A stretch of 22,245 nucleotides of DNA from Ruminococcaceae bacterium UBA1730 (GCA_002315935.1 DCII01000001.1:3790-26034), one strand, 5' to 3'; positions 6,767-14,422 are shown, counted from the first letter of the stretch. The notes: generated from the letters alone by a model not told the origin. Program-made: numbers and translations.

Positions 6767-7501
6767 GTTTGTAACCTCCTTAACAATAGTGCCGCTTGCT
6801 TTTGCAAGGCTTGAAAGCACTTCAATGGTAACATTATATTTTTTTGCCATTTCAACCGAACGGTTGTTGAGAACCTGTGCACCGAGAGTTGCAAGCTCAA
6901 GCATTTCATCATAGGTGATTTCGCTGAGCTTCTTTGCTCCCTTGATTTTGCGGGGGTCAGCAGTGTAAACACCTTCAACATCGGTGTAAATCTGACAGCG
7001 GTCTGCATGAAGAGAAGCGGCAATTGCAACTGCACTTGTGTCTGAACCGCCTCTGCCGAGAGTTGTTATATCGCCGTATTTATTCAGACCCTGGAAGCCT
7101 GCAACAACAACGATTCTTTTCTTCTCGATTTCTTCCTTGATGCGATCTGCGGTGACTTTTTTGATTCTTGCACTGCCGTAGGAAGAATTGGTTGCGAAGC
7201 CTGCCTGCCAGCCGAGAAGAGAGCAAACGGGATAACCGAGCTTTTCAATTGCCATTGCAAGAAGCGAAATTGAAATCTGTTCGCCTGCGGAGAGAAGCAT
7301 ATCCATTTCTCTCTTTGAAGCCCTGGGATTGATTTCGTTTGCCTTGTCGATAAGGTCGTCTGTTGTGTCGCCCTGAGCGGAAACAACAACAACAACATCG
7401 TTGCCGTTCTTATAAGTATCTGTGACGATTCGGGCAACATTCATAACTCTTTCGGCGTTTGCAACGGAGCTTCCGCCGAATTTCTGAACTATAAGTGACA
7501 T
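6287..7501 (-). CDS. lysC: Aspartate kinase (monofunctional, with C-terminal ACT domains)
   Basis: A 404-residue enzyme that phosphorylates L-aspartate, the first step to lysine/DAP, threonine and methionine. The kinase signature KFGGSS is at 7-12, and TTLGRGGSDTSAVA at 147-160 marks the substrate/ATP site. Two regulatory ACT domains follow, at roughly 263-330 and 338-400. The start at 7501 is fixed by AAGGAGG six bases upstream; the ATG at 7525 would overlap hom and lacks a site. It lies 20 bp after hom on the same strand, so hom and lysC are cotranscribed. An internal ribosome site is described in its own entry. The ACT pair implies feedback control by pathway end products, but the effector cannot be told from the sequence. 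Confidence 0.96.
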   Translation of the reverse strand: MSLIVQKFGGSSVANAERVMNVARIVTDTYKNGNDVVVVVSAQGDTTDDLIDKANEINPRASKREMDMLLSAGEQISISLLAMAIEKLGYPVCSLLGWQAGFATNSSYGSARIKKVTADRIKEEIEKKRIVVVAGFQGLNKYGDITTLGRGGSDTSAVAIAASLHADRCQIYTDVEGVYTADPRKIKGAKKLSEITYDEMLELATLGAQVLNNRSVEMAKKYNVTIEVLSSLAKASGTIVKEVTNVEKMLVRGVTKDSDVARISIIGVPNVPGIAYKIFGKLAAKNINIDIILQSVGRGNTKDIAFTTSKANSETAIEVLKSLELLAGLEIICDTSVSKISVVGAGMESHPGVAAKMFEALFENDINIQMISTSEIKISVLIDINDADKAVAAVHEAFIPELTD

Positions 7502-7521
7502 ATTATACCTCCTTGTGGGGA

Positions 7522-8760
7522 TCAATAATCTGTGATTCTGATTACCGAAGCGATTTCATCTGCAAAAACAGAAGCGAGCTTGCCTTCAAGGTCACCCTCA
7601 CGGACAGCCTTTGTTGCAATTGCAACTTCATTTTCGGGGGCATCCGAACGGTTAAGAACATCGAATTCTCCGAAAGTCTCGGTAAGAGAAGCGATTGTTT
7701 TTGATTTATCTGAAGTGATAAGTCTGATATAGAAAGCGGTTTCGTTGTCAAGATAATCGGCAACAAAGTCTGCGTTGCCGTCCTCCCAGCCGAACACCTT
7801 TCTCTTATCAATGTGTTTTGCACAATCAATAACATCGGCAACAACTGCACTTGCCGTCGGGAACTTTCCTGCTCCTCTGCCGTAGAAAATAACATCGCCT
7901 ACTGCGTTTCCTCTGACGAGAACTGCATTGAAAACATCATCGGTTGAAGCAAGAAGACAGCTTTTCTGAACGAATGCAGGCGAAACGGAAAGAGTAATTT
8001 TACCGCTTTCAAGCTTCTTTGCACGGGCAATGAGCTTGATTGCTCCTCCCCATGAAAGAGCATATTCAACATCGGCAAGAGCAATTTTTCTTATTCCCTC
8101 GGTATGAACTGATTCGGGATAAACGTGCTTTCCGAAGCAGAGAGCGGCAAGAATGCAGATTTTTCTGCAAGCGTCAATGCCGTCAATATCTGCCGACGGG
8201 TCACGCTCTGCGTAGCCGTTCTGTTGAGCAAGAAGAAGAGCATCTTCAAAGGTCATGCTCTCATTAATCATTTTAGTCAGAATGAAGTTAGTTGTGCCAT
8301 TGAGAATGCCTGCAACCTCTTCGATTTCGTTGGCGGCAAGGCACTGATGAATCGGTCTTATTATGGGTATTCCGCCGCCGACACTGGCTTCGAAAAGAAA
8401 GTTTGCGTTGTTTTCTTCTGCAACCTTAAGAAGCTCACAGCCCTTGACTGCAACAAGCTCTTTATTTGATGTGACAACGCTTTTTCCTTTTTTGAGACAT
8501 TCAAGAACGAATTCATATGCGGGATGAACTCCGCCCATTGTTTCAACAACTATCGAAACCTCGTCATCATTGGCAATCTGCGAAAAATCGGAGATTACAA
8601 GATGACCGAAGGGGTCATCGGGAAAAGAACGGAGATCGAGAATATATTTGATTTTCATTTCGGGCTGAAGACTGTTTCTGGCGATGCTTTTGTTGTTTTT
8701 CTCAATGAGCGCCGCAACGCCTGAGCCGACAACGCCGTAGCCCATAATTGCAATCTGCAT
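7522..8760 (-). CDS. hom: Homoserine dehydrogenase
   Basis: A 412-residue NAD(P)H-dependent enzyme that reduces aspartate semialdehyde to homoserine, the branch to threonine and methionine. The Rossmann motif GYGVVGSG is at residues 7-14, and the catalytic-domain signature GILNGTTNFILTKM and the SVGGGIPIIRP segment are present. A short ACT-like regulatory region closes the protein (ETAFYIRLITSD… to …VIRITDY). GAGGAG precedes the ATG. The gene heads the hom-lysC operon and is divergent from the permease gene at 8969. Its leader contains a 19-base sequence that recurs in the terminator at 12439. No convincing sigma-A promoter was found for it. Confidence 0.96.
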   Translation of the reverse strand: MQIAIMGYGVVGSGVAALIEKNNKSIARNSLQPEMKIKYILDLRSFPDDPFGHLVISDFSQIANDDEVSIVVETMGGVHPAYEFVLECLKKGKSVVTSNKELVAVKGCELLKVAEENNANFLFEASVGGGIPIIRPIHQCLAANEIEEVAGILNGTTNFILTKMINESMTFEDALLLAQQNGYAERDPSADIDGIDACRKICILAALCFGKHVYPESVHTEGIRKIALADVEYALSWGGAIKLIARAKKLESGKITLSVSPAFVQKSCLLASTDDVFNAVLVRGNAVGDVIFYGRGAGKFPTASAVVADVIDCAKHIDKRKVFGWEDGNADFVADYLDNETAFYIRLITSDKSKTIASLTETFGEFDVLNRSDAPENEVAIATKAVREGDLEGKLASVFADEIASVIRITDY

Positions 8761-8778
8761 TTTTTTTGCTCCTCACAC

Positions 8779-8797
8779 CATTTATTCAGCGTTTCCT
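8779..8797. repeat. 19-base repeat, copy 1 (in the hom leader)
   Basis: CATTTATTCAGCGTTTCCT occurs here and identically at 12447-12465. In this copy it stands alone without the pairing arm, 18 to 36 bases upstream of the hom start codon, on the strand opposite to hom transcription. Confidence 0.7.
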
Positions 8798-8889
8798 TAA
8801 ATATATTGTCTAATAATATCACAAGAAAGTGCAATAATAAAGAGTTATTTTAAAAAAATATAAATTTTTGTTAATTTTTTATACAATTA

Positions 8890-8918
8890 TTGCGTTTTTC
8901 GGCAAATGAGTATACAAT
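8890..8918 (+). promoter_or_regulatory. Sigma-A promoter for the YtvI-like permease gene
   Basis: TTGCGT (8890-8895), 17-base spacer, TACAAT (8913-8918). Expected start near 8925, about 44 bases before the TTG start at 8969. Confidence 0.65.
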
Positions 8919-8968
8919 AATTATGTTATTATACCATTTTATAAGAATATTTTTCGGAGGTAAGTCTT

Positions 8969-10183
8969 TTGAATGTCGTGAAAAAGAGGAAAGATACGCT
9001 GATAAACTGCATATATTTTATCGGTATTATTGCACTTTATTACATTATTATTAAATATGCATTCTGGACCTTGGCACCGTTTGTTATTGCAGTAGTTATT
9101 GCAATTGCATTGCAGAAGCCTGTCAGGTTTGTTTCGAAGAAAACAAAAATCAAAAAGGGAATAGTTGCGGCAATTGCGGTTTTGCTGATAATTGCGTTGC
9201 TGATTTCCGTTCTTGTGCTTGTAGGTTACAGAATTGTTGTTGAATTCAGAGGCTTCGGCGAATATATCGTCAGACGGGTGAGCGACCTTCCGTCACTTGT
9301 CAAATCTGTTGAAGGTTGGCTTCTTGAGAGAGTTGCTTTTCTTCCGGACGGACTTGAAAAGACCGCCAAAGCCGCAATAAGCGAATTTGCGGATAAGATT
9401 CTTCTTGAAACTGCCGCCGAAGAATCTGCTCTTGCCGCAGAAGCATCATCAAAAAGTTCGTTTGATATTTCAATGCTTGCAACTCCTCTCGGCGGAATTC
9501 TTTCAACCGCAAAGCAGATTCCGTCAGTTCTCATAGCCGTTCTCATAAGCGTAATCGCAAGCTTTTTCATCACCTGCGACTATGATAAATATGTTGAAAT
9601 AATGTATAAAATGCTCTCAAGGGAGCGTGCCGACAAGATTAAGAAAACGAAAGACCTGTTGGCGGATATTCTCGGAAAGATGCTCAAATCATATATTATG
9701 ATTATGTTCATTACATTCAGTGAAATCTGCATAGGGCTCAACATTCTAAAGGTTATCGGCATTTATGACGGGGGATATATACTTGCCATCTCCATGGGAA
9801 CCGCCGTGCTTGACATTCTGCCCGTTTTCGGAACAGGTGCAGTTATGATTCCGTGGATTATCTATAATTTCATTATTGGAAATACTTCTCTTGCAGTCGG
9901 TCTTTTCGTTCTCTATATGGTAATCACAATAGTCCGTCAGATTATGGAGCCGAGGCTCGTTGCAATGAATGTAGGCGTTCCTCCGCTTGTTACCCTTGCC
10001 GGTATGTATATCGGTCTCCAGACCTTCGGAGCAATAGGAATTATTATTGTTCCCGTAACATTCGTCCTGGTCAAAGCACTTAATTCTGAAGGAATAATTC
10101 ATCTTTGGGGTGACGAAAAAGCTGAAAAATCAGTGGAAACGCCGAAAGAAAAAACAGATAAACCTTCCAAGGTAAAAAATTGA
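8969..10183 (+). CDS. AI-2E family permease / YtvI-type sporulation membrane protein
   Basis: A 404-residue polytopic membrane protein. Two hydrophobic segments are near the N-terminus (about 11-50), a long soluble insertion covers about 90-165, and five or more segments follow to about residue 375, closing with the family blocks AVLDILPVFGTGAVMIPW and VRQIMEPRLVAMNVGVPPL. A charged Lys/Glu tail ends it. The family includes B. subtilis YtvI (sporulation) and the TqsA/AI-2E exporters; the actual substrate is unknown. The start is TTG at 8969 with CGGAGG eight bases upstream; no in-frame ATG fits. It has its own promoter and is divergent from hom. No clear terminator follows in 10184-10300. Confidence 0.85.
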   Translation: MNVVKKRKDTLINCIYFIGIIALYYIIIKYAFWTLAPFVIAVVIAIALQKPVRFVSKKTKIKKGIVAAIAVLLIIALLISVLVLVGYRIVVEFRGFGEYIVRRVSDLPSLVKSVEGWLLERVAFLPDGLEKTAKAAISEFADKILLETAAEESALAAEASSKSSFDISMLATPLGGILSTAKQIPSVLIAVLISVIASFFITCDYDKYVEIMYKMLSRERADKIKKTKDLLADILGKMLKSYIMIMFITFSEICIGLNILKVIGIYDGGYILAISMGTAVLDILPVFGTGAVMIPWIIYNFIIGNTSLAVGLFVLYMVITIVRQIMEPRLVAMNVGVPPLVTLAGMYIGLQTFGAIGIIIVPVTFVLVKALNSEGIIHLWGDEKAEKSVETPKEKTDKPSKVKN

Positions 10184-10300
10184 TTGTTTAGAATGTACTA
10201 AAAACAATTCATTCAATTATATAAATTGACGATATTTGGGCGGTCTGCACTAAAATTTCAAAAAAATCCGTATTTTTTATTGGAAATCACCAAAAAATCA

Positions 10301-10329
10301 TTGAAATACAAAATCCTTTGTGATATAAT
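10301..10329 (+). promoter_or_regulatory. Sigma-A promoter of the EF-G-like gene
   Basis: TTGAAA (10301-10306), 17 bases, TATAAT (10324-10329), with an extended TG. The hairpin at 10334-10351 would sit at the very 5' end of the transcript. Confidence 0.85.
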
Positions 10330-10333
10330 CAGC

Positions 10334-10351
10334 TCAATACGGAAGTATTGA
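10334..10351 (+). promoter_or_regulatory. 5'-end stem-loop of the EF-G-like mRNA
   Basis: TCAATAC and GTATTGA form a perfect 7-bp stem capped by a GGAA (GNRA) tetraloop. It begins where transcription should start, so it may protect the 5' end of the message. A regulatory role is inference only. Confidence 0.4.
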
Positions 10352-10398
10352 ATAAATAATTATTCCCGTTAAGGGGTTAACCTAAGGAGGAAGTTTTT

Positions 10399-12435
10399 TT
10401 GAAAGCCTATAATGCAAAAGACATCAGAAATATCGCAATTGCCGGTCACAGCGGCAAAGGCAAAACAACCCTTGCTGAAGCTATGCTTTTTCTTGCAAAA
10501 GCAACAGACAGACTCGGCAGAGTAGCAGACGGCAACTCAATTCTTGATTACAGTGCAGAAGAAAAAAAGCGCAAAAATACTCTCACTTCTTCAGTTGCTT
10601 ATCTTGAATGGAATAATACAAAAGTTAATATAATTGACACTCCGGGTCTTTTTGACTTTGCAGGTGGACTGAGCGAAGGCATCCGTGCCGCTGAATCGGT
10701 TCTTATTGTTCTCGGAGCAGGCTCCGGCGTTGATGTCGGCACTGAAAAGGCTTTCAAAGCCGCTTCAAAGAGAAATATTGCAAAGATTTTTGCCATCAGC
10801 CGTTGCGATGATAATGCCGGATTCGGCAAAACTCTTAATGCTCTTGTTGATGAATACGGTCCTGCTGTATGCCCTGTTGTTATCCCTGTTATTGAGGGCG
10901 AAAAGGTTGTCGGCTATGCTGATTTCCTCAGCGGAAAAGCATATTCATATAATGCTGGCAAGGCAACGGAAATTGCTTTCCCCACAGATGAAAAGACTGC
11001 TGAAATAAAGGCTGCTTTCACAGAGGCTGTTGCCTCCGCTGATGAGGAGCTTATGGAAAAATTCTTCATGGAAGAAGAGCTTACCGCTGAAGAGCTTGCC
11101 CGTGGTCTTAAGGCAGGCGTTGCAAGCGGAGACATTTATCCCGTATATGCTTGTGCAGGTTACACAACAGATGCTGTTGACCTTCTTCTCAACGGACTTG
11201 TTGCCGTTGCTCCCGATGCGGCTTCATACGCAGGCGAAGGTGACATCAAGTGTGACGAGGGCGGTTCGGTTGCGGCTATCTGCTTTAAGACAGTTGATGA
11301 CGGTTACGGCGGATGGTCATTCTTCAAGGTTGTTTCAGGCAAGCTCACCGCTGATGTTCCTGCTTATAACAGCAGGTCCGAAAAGAGCGAAAAGATGGGC
11401 AAAATGTATTTCGTAAAGGGTGCAACGAAGGATAAGGAAGAAGCTGCCGCAATTGTTGCGGGTGACATCGGCGTTGTTACGAAGCTCGAAAACTTCAGGA
11501 CCGGTGATACGCTCTGTTCTTCGAAGGTCGATATCGAGCTTGAACGCACCGTTTATCCTGCTCCCTGCTTCTCAAAGGCTATCAGAGCAAAGAAGAACGG
11601 TGAAGAGGATAAGATTGCTCAGCAGGTTAATAAGCTTGTTGCAGAAGATCCCACAATCACATTTGTTCACAATAAAGAAACTCATGAGCAGGTTATTTCA
11701 GGCCTCGGTGATCAGCACCTTGCCGCCGCTCTTTCAAAGCTTACCGTTGAATATGAGCTTTCAAATCCCAAGGTTGCTTACAGAGAGACAATCGGCAAGA
11801 CTGTTTCCGTTCAGGGTCGTCATAAGAAGCAGTCCGGCGGCAGTGGTCAGTTCGGCGATGTATGGATTCGCTTTGAGCCTCTTGAGGGTGACGGATTTGA
11901 ATTTGCGGAAGAGGTTGTCGGCGGTGCAGTTCCCAAGAACTTCATTCCCTCGGTTGAAAAAGGTCTTCGCCTTGCGATTGAAAAGGGTCCCCTTGCAGGC
12001 TGTAAGGTAGTTGGTATCAGAGCTGTTCTTTATGATGGTTCATCACATCCCGTTGACTCGAACGATATGGCGTTCCAGACTGCCGCAAGAATTGCTTTCA
12101 AGAAGGGTATGGAAGAAGGCAAGGCAAAGATTCTTGAGCCTTACGGAACTCTTAAGGTTTATCTTCCCAGCGAAAATATCGGCGATATTACGAGCGACAT
12201 CATCAAGAGAAGAGGCCGTCCCGTCGGTCAGGATACCGCAGAGGATGACCATAAGCTTCAGGAGCTCATTTTTGATGTTCCCATGGGCGAAATCGGTGAT
12301 TTCACAACGGTTCTCCGTTCAACAACGATTGGCAGAGGCTATTTCACATTTGAATTCACTCATTATGAAGTTGCTCCCGAAAATGTTGCTCAGAAGGTTA
12401 TTGAAGAAGCAAAGGTTTCGGCTGACGACGAATAA
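10399..12435 (+). CDS. EF-G-like translational GTPase (FusA paralogue)
   Basis: A 678-residue protein with full EF-G architecture: G domain, domain II, then domains III-V (GRHKKQSGGSGQFGDV near the start of domain IV). It belongs to the clostridial EF-G paralogue group rather than the main translocase. G1 is GHSGKGKT (16-23). G3 reads DTPGLFDF (80-87) in place of DTPGHVDF, so the catalytic His of EF-G is Leu. G4 reads SRCD (134-137) where EF-G has NKxD. These changes suggest altered GTP hydrolysis and base recognition; a role in ribosome rescue, hibernation or stress is possible but unknown. The start is TTG at 10399 with TAAGGAGG eight bases upstream. It has its own promoter and a monocistronic layout, followed by two hairpins. 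Confidence 0.88.
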   Translation: MKAYNAKDIRNIAIAGHSGKGKTTLAEAMLFLAKATDRLGRVADGNSILDYSAEEKKRKNTLTSSVAYLEWNNTKVNIIDTPGLFDFAGGLSEGIRAAESVLIVLGAGSGVDVGTEKAFKAASKRNIAKIFAISRCDDNAGFGKTLNALVDEYGPAVCPVVIPVIEGEKVVGYADFLSGKAYSYNAGKATEIAFPTDEKTAEIKAAFTEAVASADEELMEKFFMEEELTAEELARGLKAGVASGDIYPVYACAGYTTDAVDLLLNGLVAVAPDAASYAGEGDIKCDEGGSVAAICFKTVDDGYGGWSFFKVVSGKLTADVPAYNSRSEKSEKMGKMYFVKGATKDKEEAAAIVAGDIGVVTKLENFRTGDTLCSSKVDIELERTVYPAPCFSKAIRAKKNGEEDKIAQQVNKLVAEDPTITFVHNKETHEQVISGLGDQHLAAALSKLTVEYELSNPKVAYRETIGKTVSVQGRHKKQSGGSGQFGDVWIRFEPLEGDGFEFAEEVVGGAVPKNFIPSVEKGLRLAIEKGPLAGCKVVGIRAVLYDGSSHPVDSNDMAFQTAARIAFKKGMEEGKAKILEPYGTLKVYLPSENIGDITSDIIKRRGRPVGQDTAEDDHKLQELIFDVPMGEIGDFTTVLRSTTIGRGYFTFEFTHYEVAPENVAQKVIEEAKVSADDE

Positions 12436-12438
12436 TAA

Positions 12439-12465
12439 AGGAAACGCATTTATTCAGCGTTTCCT
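12439..12465. terminator. Hairpin after the EF-G-like gene (contains 19-base repeat, copy 2)
   Basis: AGGAAACGC (12439-12447) pairs with GCGTTTCCT (12457-12465). On plus it is followed by A residues, so it is a poor terminator in that direction and may mainly protect the 3' end. Positions 12447-12465 are identical to 8779-8797. Confidence 0.5.
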
Positions 12466-12486
12466 AAAAACAGATATGAAGTATAT

Positions 12487-12523
12487 AAAGGGTGCGGAGA
12501 AATCTGCACCCTTTAACAATTTT
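12487..12523 (+). terminator. Intrinsic terminator of the EF-G-like gene
   Basis: AAAGGGTGCGGA pairs with TCTGCACCCTTT (12487-12514; one G-T pair) around a GAAA tetraloop, with a T run a few bases later. Confidence 0.7.
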
Positions 12524-12640
12524 TCAAAAAAATTCAAATTATCTGTAACACTTTTCCTTTTCATGTGTATACCTTGATGTAAGGAGCGAAAGAGCTTCGA
12601 AATAAAAAATCAAAAATGAAACATAAAGGAGATTATCACA

Positions 12641-12952
12641 ATGAAAAAGGAAAATATGGTTATGGAGAACAATCAGGAAATGAGCATGGAAGAGCTTGAA
12701 CAGGTTAACGGCGGCTACGGCGAAATTCTCGGAGCAACACTTGTAATAGGTGCAACGGTAGCAATCGGTGCCGCAGTTGTAGCGGGTGCGGCAATCGGAG
12801 CAACAGCATCGGCTCTTGCGGAATCAAATGAAAGTAATGCAAGACCCGAACCTCAGAGATGCGGTCGCCGCCCCGAATTTGAAGATTATCGTCACGAACA
12901 CCGTCACGGTCATGATTGCCATCAGGGTCCCCGTCCCCGTCACTATTGCTGA
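12641..12952 (+). CDS. Double-glycine-leader peptide with Gly-rich hydrophobic core and His/Cys-rich tail
   Basis: A 103-residue precursor. Residues 1-25 form a typical double-glycine leader: an acidic, Met-rich N-terminus, then EELEQVNGG with E18, L19, V22 and G24-G25 at the places used by C39-peptidase/ABC exporters. Cleavage would release a 78-residue core. Core residues about 29-58 are a single hydrophobic, Gly/Ala-rich helix with repeated GxxxG spacing, like class II bacteriocins of the Blp/lactobin type. The remaining tail is hydrophilic, with six His and three Cys (HEHRHGHDCHQ and a C-terminal HYC), suggesting metal binding or modification. AAAGGAG lies 9 bases before the ATG. No immunity gene, modifying enzyme or exporter adjoins it; rarA is convergent next door. 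It could be a bacteriocin, an exported metal-binding peptide or a RiPP-like product; the function is unknown. Confidence 0.8.
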   Translation: MKKENMVMENNQEMSMEELEQVNGGYGEILGATLVIGATVAIGAAVVAGAAIGATASALAESNESNARPEPQRCGRRPEFEDYRHEHRHGHDCHQGPRPRHYC

Positions 12953-12985
12953 TTGAATAAAATCAGCCTGAAATGGTTGAAAATC

Positions 12986-13017
12986 TATCCCGGTTGAATT
13001 TTCACTCAACCGGGATA
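12986..13017. terminator. Bidirectional terminator between the leader-peptide gene and rarA
   Basis: TATCCCGGTTGA (12986-12997) pairs perfectly over 12 bp with TCAACCGGGATA (13006-13017). AT-rich flanks allow it to serve both convergent genes. Confidence 0.75.
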
Positions 13018-13020
13018 AAT

Positions 13021-14283
13021 TTATTTCTTAATTTTTAACCAATATTCCTGAGCGGCACGCTCATTTTTATTGTCGCCGAATTCGTAGTATTTTCTGTTTT
13101 TCAGTGCATCGGGAAGATACTGCTGATTAACCCAGTGATTCGGAAAATCATGAGCGTATTTATAAAACTGTCCTTTATTCTGATTATCATCGCCGTCAAA
13201 ATGCTTATTCTGAAGCTGGCGGGGAATAGGACCTGTTTTGCCCGCTTTAATATCACCCATAGCAGAATTTATTGCATTATATGCGGAATTCGATTTCGGA
13301 CTGTTGCACACAAGAATAACGGCATCGGCAAGCGGAATTCTCGCTTCGGGCAGACCGAGCATCAGTGCAGAATCAACCGCCGCCTTGACAATCGGGATAA
13401 TCTGGGGATAGGCAAGACCTACATCCTCGCAGGCACAGACAAGAAGCCTTCTGCACGCTGATGGAAGGTCACCTGCTTCGAGAAGTCTGCCGAGGTAATG
13501 AACTGCCGCATCGGGGTCTGAACCACGCATTGACTTCTGATATGCGGAAATAATGTCATAATGCTCGTCTGAGTCCTTGTCGTATCTCATTGCACTTTTC
13601 TGCGTGAGCTGTTTCGCACTTTCGAGAGAAATTTTTCTTGTCCCGTTTTCTTCGGGAGACGAAAGAACGCATAATTCAACGATGTTGAGTGCCTTTCTCA
13701 CATCGCCGGCACTTGCAGTCGAGATATGAGAAAAAACTCCGTCTTCAATCTCAAATTTTTCATTGCGTTCGTTTTCCATGAATATGAACGCCCGTCTGAC
13801 GGCTTTCTCAATCTCCGCAGGACTGATGCTCTTGAATTCGAAAACCGTTGAGCGGCTTAAAATTGCACTGTAAACATAGAAATAAGGATTTTCGGTTGTG
13901 GATGCAATCAGCGTGATGGCTCCGCTCTCAATGTATTCAAGAAGCACCTGCTGTTGCTTTTTGTTGAAATACTGAATTTCGTCAAGATAGAGCAGAATTC
14001 CGTTTTGTGCCTGAAAAGAATCAAGCCGTGCAACAACATCCTTGATGTCTGCCGTGCCGGCGGTTGTTCCGTTGAGCTTGACGAGGTATCTGTCAGTTGA
14101 TTTTGCGATGATACCTGCAAGGGTGGTTTTACCTATCCCGGGAGGTCCATAGAATATCATATTGGGGAGCTGACCCGACCTGATGATATTTATCAGAGGT
14201 TTTCCTTCGCCGAGAAGATGGGGCTGACCGACCATATCTTCAATTCTTTGTGGGCGTAATCTGTCTGCAAGCGGAGCGGACAT
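13021..14283 (-). CDS. rarA: Replication-associated recombination protein A (AAA+ ATPase RarA/MgsA)
   Basis: A 420-residue AAA+ ATPase related to clamp loaders, which acts at stalled replication forks. Walker A GPPGIGKT is at 46-53 and Walker B LLYLDEIQ at 97-104. The sensor-like ASTTENPYF block and the C-terminal lid and tetramerisation region (…GSDPDAAVHYLGRLLEAGD…; …NHWVNQQYLPD…) match the family. The ATG at 14283 is preferred: AAAGG lies 9 bases upstream, whereas the in-frame ATG at 14292 overlaps the site. It is convergent with the leader-peptide gene and appears monocistronic. No clear sigma-A promoter was found in 14284-14375. Confidence 0.95.
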   Translation of the reverse strand: MSAPLADRLRPQRIEDMVGQPHLLGEGKPLINIIRSGQLPNMIFYGPPGIGKTTLAGIIAKSTDRYLVKLNGTTAGTADIKDVVARLDSFQAQNGILLYLDEIQYFNKKQQQVLLEYIESGAITLIASTTENPYFYVYSAILSRSTVFEFKSISPAEIEKAVRRAFIFMENERNEKFEIEDGVFSHISTASAGDVRKALNIVELCVLSSPEENGTRKISLESAKQLTQKSAMRYDKDSDEHYDIISAYQKSMRGSDPDAAVHYLGRLLEAGDLPSACRRLLVCACEDVGLAYPQIIPIVKAAVDSALMLGLPEARIPLADAVILVCNSPKSNSAYNAINSAMGDIKAGKTGPIPRQLQNKHFDGDDNQNKGQFYKYAHDFPNHWVNQQYLPDALKNRKYYEFGDNKNERAAQEYWLKIKK

Positions 14284-14375
14284 ATATTTCATCCTTTCGG
14301 AAAAAACTCAAAGAGGATCACAGAAAGTGACCTTCGGTCGGCTTTTTCTTTTTCTGTTAATTTCACATTTTAAAA

Positions 14376-14420
14376 GGACTGTCGCAGTTTGATTTTCTCA
14401 ATTTGCGACAGCCCATGTTT
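14376..14420. terminator. Hairpin terminator of the lipoprotein gene (repeat copy 2)
   Basis: CTGTCGCA (14379-14386) pairs perfectly with TGCGACAG (14404-14411), with an inner TTGA/TCAA extension and T runs on both strands. It is nearly identical to the hairpin at 4802-4838 and, on minus, lies directly after the lipoprotein gene. Confidence 0.7.
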
Positions 14421-14422
14421 TT

